From: Anaerolineae bacterium
Lineage (GTDB): Bacteria > Chloroflexota > Anaerolineae > UBA4142
Direction of reading: 5' to 3'
Assembly: GCA_026417715.1 (NCBI GenBank)
Contig: JAOACU010000111.1
Span: 1-9,050, forward strand
Length of the DNA stretch: 9,050 nucleotides
Shown here: positions 6,694 to 9,050 of the stretch, piece after piece
How positions within the stretch are numbered: position 1 is the first letter of the stretch
How the letters are laid out: every line of letters starts with the position of its first letter
Position numbers and translations under genes: made by a program
The notes under the pieces: model-generated
Seen by the model: the letters and a program-made list of their open reading frames with translations, nothing else
Told to the model about the DNA's origin: nothing
Database searches by the model: none

Positions 6694-6960
6694 ATGGCAT
6701 ACAGCATCACCAAAAAGTGTACCGCGTGCGGAATGTGTATCAACAAATGCCCTTGCCATGCTATCTACGTCACAAGTGCCAACGTGTACGCGATTGACCC
6801 AGCGCTGTGTACCGAATGCATTGACCTGCCACGTTCCTGTTGCCAAGCGGTGTGTGCCGCGCGCGCCATCCAACCTGATCCCGCACATCGCGAAACCCCA
6901 GACGAGTTGTGGACAAAGCGACGTACACAGCGCGCCACTCCTAGTCTCCATAGAGACTAA
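6694..6960 (+). CDS. 2[4Fe-4S] ferredoxin, Chromatium (Alvin) type
   Basis: This 88-residue protein carries two [4Fe-4S] cluster motifs. The first is Cys9-x2-Cys12-x2-Cys15-x3-Cys19-Pro. The second is Cys39-x2-Cys42-x7-Cys50-x3-Cys54. The longer spacing in the second motif and the C-terminal tail of about 34 residues fit the Chromatium-type low-potential ferredoxins. A ferredoxin of this type donates electrons to class I benzoyl-CoA reductase in denitrifying aromatic degraders. Placed directly before two BadF/BcrA-type ATPases, it is the probable electron donor to them. Two extra cysteines, 21 and 49, adjoin the motifs, and the Pro usually following the last Cys is replaced by Ala. AAGGA at 6683-6687 begins within the stop codon of the aldo/keto reductase and lies 6 bases before the ATG, suggesting coupled translation. 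Confidence 0.92.
   Translation: MAYSITKKCTACGMCINKCPCHAIYVTSANVYAIDPALCTECIDLPRSCCQAVCAARAIQPDPAHRETPDELWTKRRTQRATPSLHRD
6942..6959 (+). promoter_or_regulatory. Hairpin over the ferredoxin stop codon
   Basis: TAGTCTC (6942-6948) and GAGACTA (6953-6959) form a perfect seven-base-pair stem with a CATA loop. The stop codon TAA at 6958-6960 lies within the 3' arm. No U-run follows, so this is unlikely to terminate transcription. It may adjust mRNA stability or passage of ribosomes to the next gene, whose ATG 22 bases after the hairpin has no recognisable Shine-Dalgarno sequence. Confidence 0.5.
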
Positions 6961-6981
6961 CGTATTCACTCATCACAAAAA

Positions 6982-7752
6982 ATGTTAACAGTTGGCATTG
7001 ATCTCGGAATCAAAACAACGCGCGCAGTCATTCTCGACGATGACCAGATCGTTGCGCAAAGTGCTGTGCTCACGGGTTGGGAGCCGCAACACGCCGGCGA
7101 GAACGCGCTCGCTACCGCGCTCGACGTGGCGCGTCGCGCGCGCGGTGACCTTGCGCGCATCGTCGCGACGGGTGCTGGGCGACAGGCATTCTCACTCGCG
7201 GCACACCACGTCACCGAAATCACCGCTGATGCGCGCGCCCTCGCGTTCTTGCATCCGCACGTGCGCGCGGCGATTGACGTGGGCGCGGAAGAAGCGCGCG
7301 CGTTCAAAATCGCTAGCGATGGGCGCGTGCTGGATTTTGCTGTGAACGAAAAATGCGCGGCAGGCGCGGGTGTGTTCATCGAAACAATGGCGCGCACACT
7401 CGAAGTGTCGCTCGACGAAATGAGCGCGCTGGCACACCAAGCCACCGGCGCGGTGACACTCAATTCACAGTGCACTGTGTTCGCCGAATCCGAAGTCGTG
7501 TCGCTGATTCACGCGCAAACGCCGCGCGCGGAAATTGCGCGTGCTGTCTTTGCCTCCATCGCCGCGCGTGTTGCCACGTTGGCGCGACGCGTGGGCATCG
7601 AAGCAGAGGTAGCAATCGTCGGTGGACTCGCGCATAGCACGGGATTCGTGGACGCGCTTGCGCGCGAATTGGGAGTGAAGGTACTCGTACCAAACGAACC
7701 CGCGTTCATCGGCGCGCTAGGCGCGGCGTTGATCGCAAGGGACTCGCAATGA
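6982..7752 (+). CDS. BadF/BadG/BcrA/BcrD ATPase, delta-like (BcrD/BadG/BzdQ type)
   Basis: The 256-residue protein belongs to the ASKHA-fold ATPases that drive electrons to very low potential in benzoyl-CoA reductase and 2-hydroxyacyl-CoA dehydratase. The phosphate-binding motif GIDLGIKTTRAVI starts at residue 5. The two cysteines that would hold the [4Fe-4S] cluster shared between subunits are Cys125 (NEKCAAGAG) and Cys164 (NSQCTVFAES). A late glycine-rich nucleotide motif (AIVGGLAHS) follows near residue 211. The middle motif reads DVGAEEARAFKI rather than the usual DxGGQD, which I associate with the BcrD/BadG branch; that subtype is less sure than the family. Its partner is almost certainly the next gene, overlapped by ATGA. 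The start has no clear Shine-Dalgarno sequence (CACAAAAA precedes it), so translation may depend on the upstream ferredoxin gene. Use of GCG and CGC codons appears heavier than in the synthetase gene. Confidence 0.9.
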   Translation: MLTVGIDLGIKTTRAVILDDDQIVAQSAVLTGWEPQHAGENALATALDVARRARGDLARIVATGAGRQAFSLAAHHVTEITADARALAFLHPHVRAAIDVGAEEARAFKIASDGRVLDFAVNEKCAAGAGVFIETMARTLEVSLDEMSALAHQATGAVTLNSQCTVFAESEVVSLIHAQTPRAEIARAVFASIAARVATLARRVGIEAEVAIVGGLAHSTGFVDALARELGVKVLVPNEPAFIGALGAALIARDSQ

Positions 7753-8636
7753 CACAAGAATTTTGGCGGTGGAAAGAATACACCTGGCGCGCGCCCGATG
7801 TGTCGTGGGAGCGCGGCAAAATCATCACGGCGGGCGTTGACGTTGGCTCGGTGAGTACGCAAGCCGTCGTGATGGTGGACGGCAAATTGTTTGCGTTCGC
7901 CAATCGGCGCACCGGCTTTAGCAGTCCCGATAGCGCGCGTCGCGCGATGGAAAGCGCGCTCGAAGGCACGGGGTTGAGCATCGAAAAAATTCACTACATC
8001 GTGGGCACTGGTTACGGACGCGTCAATGTGCCGTTCGCGCACAAGACGATGACGGAAATCGCGTGTCACGCGCGCGGCGCGCATTTTCTCTACGGCGATT
8101 CGGTGCGCACCGTGCTCGATATGGGTGGACAAGATTGCAAAGCAATCAAGGTGGACGCGCAGGGGCGCGTGGTCAATTTCTTGATGAACGACAAATGCGC
8201 GGCGGGAACAGGACGCGGCTTGGAAGTCATCGCCGATTTGCTCCAAGTGCCCATCGAAGAAATGGGTGAACTATCGTTGCAAGTCGAACGCGAACCTGAA
8301 CCGGTGTCGAGTATGTGTGTAGTGTTTGCCAAATCCGAAGCACTCGGTTTGCTACGCAAGGGGTGGAAGAAAAACGAGGTGCTCGCGGCATACTCGCGCG
8401 CGATGGCATTGCGCGTGGCGGCGTTGTTGCGACGCATCGGGATTGAAAAAGAATTCGTGATCACCGGTGGCATCGCGAAAAATATCGGCATTGTCACGCG
8501 CTTGGAAAAAGAACTGGGCATCACCGCGCGCAAACCGAATTTCGATACGCAAATCGCCGGCGCCGTCGGCGCGGCGTTGATTGCCAAGACGCTGCTAGAA
8601 GAAAAAGGAAAGAGGGAACGAGCAATTCGGTCTTGA
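7749..8636 (+). CDS. BadF/BadG/BcrA/BcrD ATPase, alpha-like (BcrA/BadF/BzdP type)
   Basis: The 295-residue protein is the second ATPase of the pair. It has an N-terminal extension of about 25 residues with spaced tryptophans (FWRWKEYTWRAP, then SWERG), a feature I associate with BcrA/BadF-type subunits. Then come AGVDVGSVSTQAVV (phosphate binding), DMGGQDCKAIKV (about 124-135), NDKCAAGTGRG with cluster Cys150, SSMCVVFAKSE with cluster Cys190, and the nucleotide motif ITGGIAKNIG near 238. With the preceding protein it should form a heterodimer bridging one [4Fe-4S] cluster, hydrolysing ATP to push ferredoxin electrons onto an acyl-CoA-reducing partner in the cytoplasm. Two different ATPases, instead of the homodimer of dehydratase activators, favour the benzoyl-CoA reductase type. 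The B and C subunits are not downstream: only a hairpin and a regulator follow. It is the last gene of the operon. Confidence 0.92.
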   Translation: MTQEFWRWKEYTWRAPDVSWERGKIITAGVDVGSVSTQAVVMVDGKLFAFANRRTGFSSPDSARRAMESALEGTGLSIEKIHYIVGTGYGRVNVPFAHKTMTEIACHARGAHFLYGDSVRTVLDMGGQDCKAIKVDAQGRVVNFLMNDKCAAGTGRGLEVIADLLQVPIEEMGELSLQVEREPEPVSSMCVVFAKSEALGLLRKGWKKNEVLAAYSRAMALRVAALLRRIGIEKEFVITGGIAKNIGIVTRLEKELGITARKPNFDTQIAGAVGAALIAKTLLEEKGKRERAIRS

Positions 8637-8702
8637 GTACTTGGGCTAGTCACTGGTGGTACGGTAGCAGTGCATTGAGCGCAGGCGAATAAATTCACGC
8701 CA

Positions 8703-8746
8703 ACAACGCCCAGAAGTCCGCCGAAGGGCGGGCTTGGGGGCGTTGT
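8703..8746 (+). terminator. Long stable hairpin at the end of the operon
   Basis: ACAACGCCC (8703-8711) pairs perfectly with GGGCGTTGT (8738-8746). Inside, AAGTCCGCC (8714-8722) pairs with GGCGGGCTT (8727-8735) with one G-U pair, closed by a GAAG loop; the two stems are separated by AG opposite GG. This makes about 18 paired positions, mostly G-C. It lies 66 bases after the last gene and before the next promoter, the right place for a terminator, but no U-run follows. It may instead be a palindromic repeat or an RNA-end stabiliser. The bases between the stop codon at 8636 and this hairpin show nothing I can assign. Confidence 0.5.
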
Positions 8747-8749
8747 CGC

Positions 8750-8779
8750 GGCGACTTAGTCGCCAACCACCGACTTGGC
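8750..8779. repeat. Palindrome with an alternative overlapping hairpin
   Basis: GGCGACTTAGTCGCC (8750-8764) is a palindrome of seven bases each side of one T. Its right arm can instead pair as GCCAA (8762-8766) with TTGGC (8775-8779), so the two hairpins exclude each other. CGACTT also occurs twice, 19 bases apart. The wording resembles dispersed GTCGCC repeats, but a whole-genome search would be needed to show that. Confidence 0.5.
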
Positions 8780-8808
8780 ACCAGCCCTGATGCCCCGCGA
8801 TCGCTCTC

Positions 8809-8836
8809 TTGACAGTTTTGCCGAATCGTGTACAAT
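8809..8836 (+). promoter_or_regulatory. Sigma-70-type promoter of the GntR-family gene
   Basis: A perfect TTGACA (8809-8814) is followed after 16 bases by TACAAT (8831-8836). Transcription would start near 8843, inside the first operator box, so a bound repressor would directly block initiation. Confidence 0.7.
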
Positions 8837-8842
8837 TATATC

Positions 8843-8864
8843 TGGTCTAGACCGGTTATGACCA
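8843..8864. promoter_or_regulatory. Tandem GGT-N4-ACC operator boxes (DasR/NagR-like)
   Basis: The first box contains the perfect palindrome GGTCTAGACC (8844-8853), the core of the TGGTCTAGACCA site known for the GntR/HutC-family regulators DasR and NagR. The second, GGTTATGACC (8854-8863), has the same GGT and ACC arms around TATG and lies exactly 10 bases on, about one helical turn. The outer bases also form CTGGTC and GACCAG arms. The boxes cover the predicted transcription start of the GntR-family gene, so autoregulation is likely. Confidence 0.65.
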
Positions 8865-8876
8865 GTTGGAGTCGCA

Positions 8877-9050
8877 ATGACGCGTCTACAGCGTAACCAC
8901 CCCCTCCCCTTGTATGCCCAACTGCGCGATACCCTGCGCGCCGATTTGCTCAATGGGCGTCTGCGCGCGCACGAACAACTCCCCTCCGAACGCGAATTGT
9001 GTGCGCGCTTTCACGTTAGCCGAATGACGGTGCGCCAAGCCCTCCTCGAC
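8877..9050 (+). CDS. GntR-family transcriptional regulator, N-terminal part (cut by right edge)
   Basis: Fifty-eight codons from the ATG at 8877 run to the right edge without a stop. GGAG at 8868-8871 lies 5 bases upstream. The translation is the start of a GntR winged-helix DNA-binding domain: PLYAQLRDTL, then LNGRLRAHEQLPSERELCARF, quoted here only as family pattern, and HVSRMTVRQALLD, the recognition helix region. The effector domain lies outside the window, so the subfamily cannot be read from the protein. The GGTCTAGACC operator just before the gene suggests the HutC subfamily, whose DasR/NagR members sense amino-sugar phosphates such as glucosamine-6-phosphate. It has its own promoter and sits beyond the hairpin at 8703-8746, so it probably begins a separate transcription unit rather than controlling the upstream operon. 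Confidence 0.88.
   Translation, partial: MTRLQRNHPLPLYAQLRDTLRADLLNGRLRAHEQLPSERELCARFHVSRMTVRQALLD

Noticed and set aside
7509..8246. Open frame of 245 codons on the minus strand opposite the two ATPase genes
   Set aside because: It lies antisense to two clearly conserved ATPase genes and has the His/Arg-rich composition expected of a shadow of G/C-rich codons.
8637..8702. Possible small gene between the last ATPase and the hairpin
   Set aside because: No open frame with a ribosome site and no protein-like composition; nothing can be assigned.

Overview
The window looks like a chromosomal fragment of an anaerobic bacterium, most plausibly a Chloroflexota (Anaerolineae-like) lineage. The pointers are a short lipoprotein with a Thr/Pro-rich linker between two beta-sandwich domains, an acyl-CoA synthetase fused to an acetyltransferase, ATPases of the benzoyl-CoA reductase type, and many intergenic seven-base repeats. 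This assignment is inference; there is no rRNA or other phylogenetic marker here.

Left part (1-2457, all minus strand): a lipoprotein gene, then a polysaccharide chain-length-determinant (Wzz) family gene, then a membrane-anchored TPR protein that overlaps the Wzz gene by 4 bases and runs off the left edge. A promoter (TTGCCC, 17 bases, TATTAT) faces left, and the lipoprotein leader downstream of it consists almost wholly of a mirrored seven-base-repeat element.

Middle (2458-2899): a divergent control region. The right-facing promoter (TTGCGC, 17 bases, TATAAT) has a perfect 12-base palindrome over its -35 box. It is followed by a leader of about 240 bases that can fold into hairpins and ends in eight tandem GAGATTN repeats, the last of which forms the ribosome binding site of the next gene.

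Right part (2900-8636, plus strand): a five-gene run that looks like one operon. It encodes a 913-residue NDP-forming acyl-CoA synthetase/GNAT fusion, an aldo/keto reductase, a 2[4Fe-4S] ferredoxin of the Chromatium (Alvin) type, and two different BadF/BadG/BcrA/BcrD ATPases (delta-like, then alpha-like) overlapping by 4 bases. Ferredoxin plus a heterodimeric ATPase is the electron-activation half of a class I benzoyl-CoA reductase. The substrate-reducing B and C subunits are not in the window, and the run ends at a very stable hairpin (8703-8746). This activation module without its catalytic half is the most interesting observation.

Right edge (8809-9050): a strong promoter, two adjoining GGT-N4-ACC operator boxes like the DasR/NagR site, and the first 58 residues of a GntR-family regulator. 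This probably starts a separate, self-regulated unit, perhaps for amino-sugar use.

A pattern crossing all regions is that several genes have a repeat placed directly against the Shine-Dalgarno sequence (lipoprotein, acyl-CoA synthetase, aldo/keto reductase, and a different repeat-like sequence before wzz).
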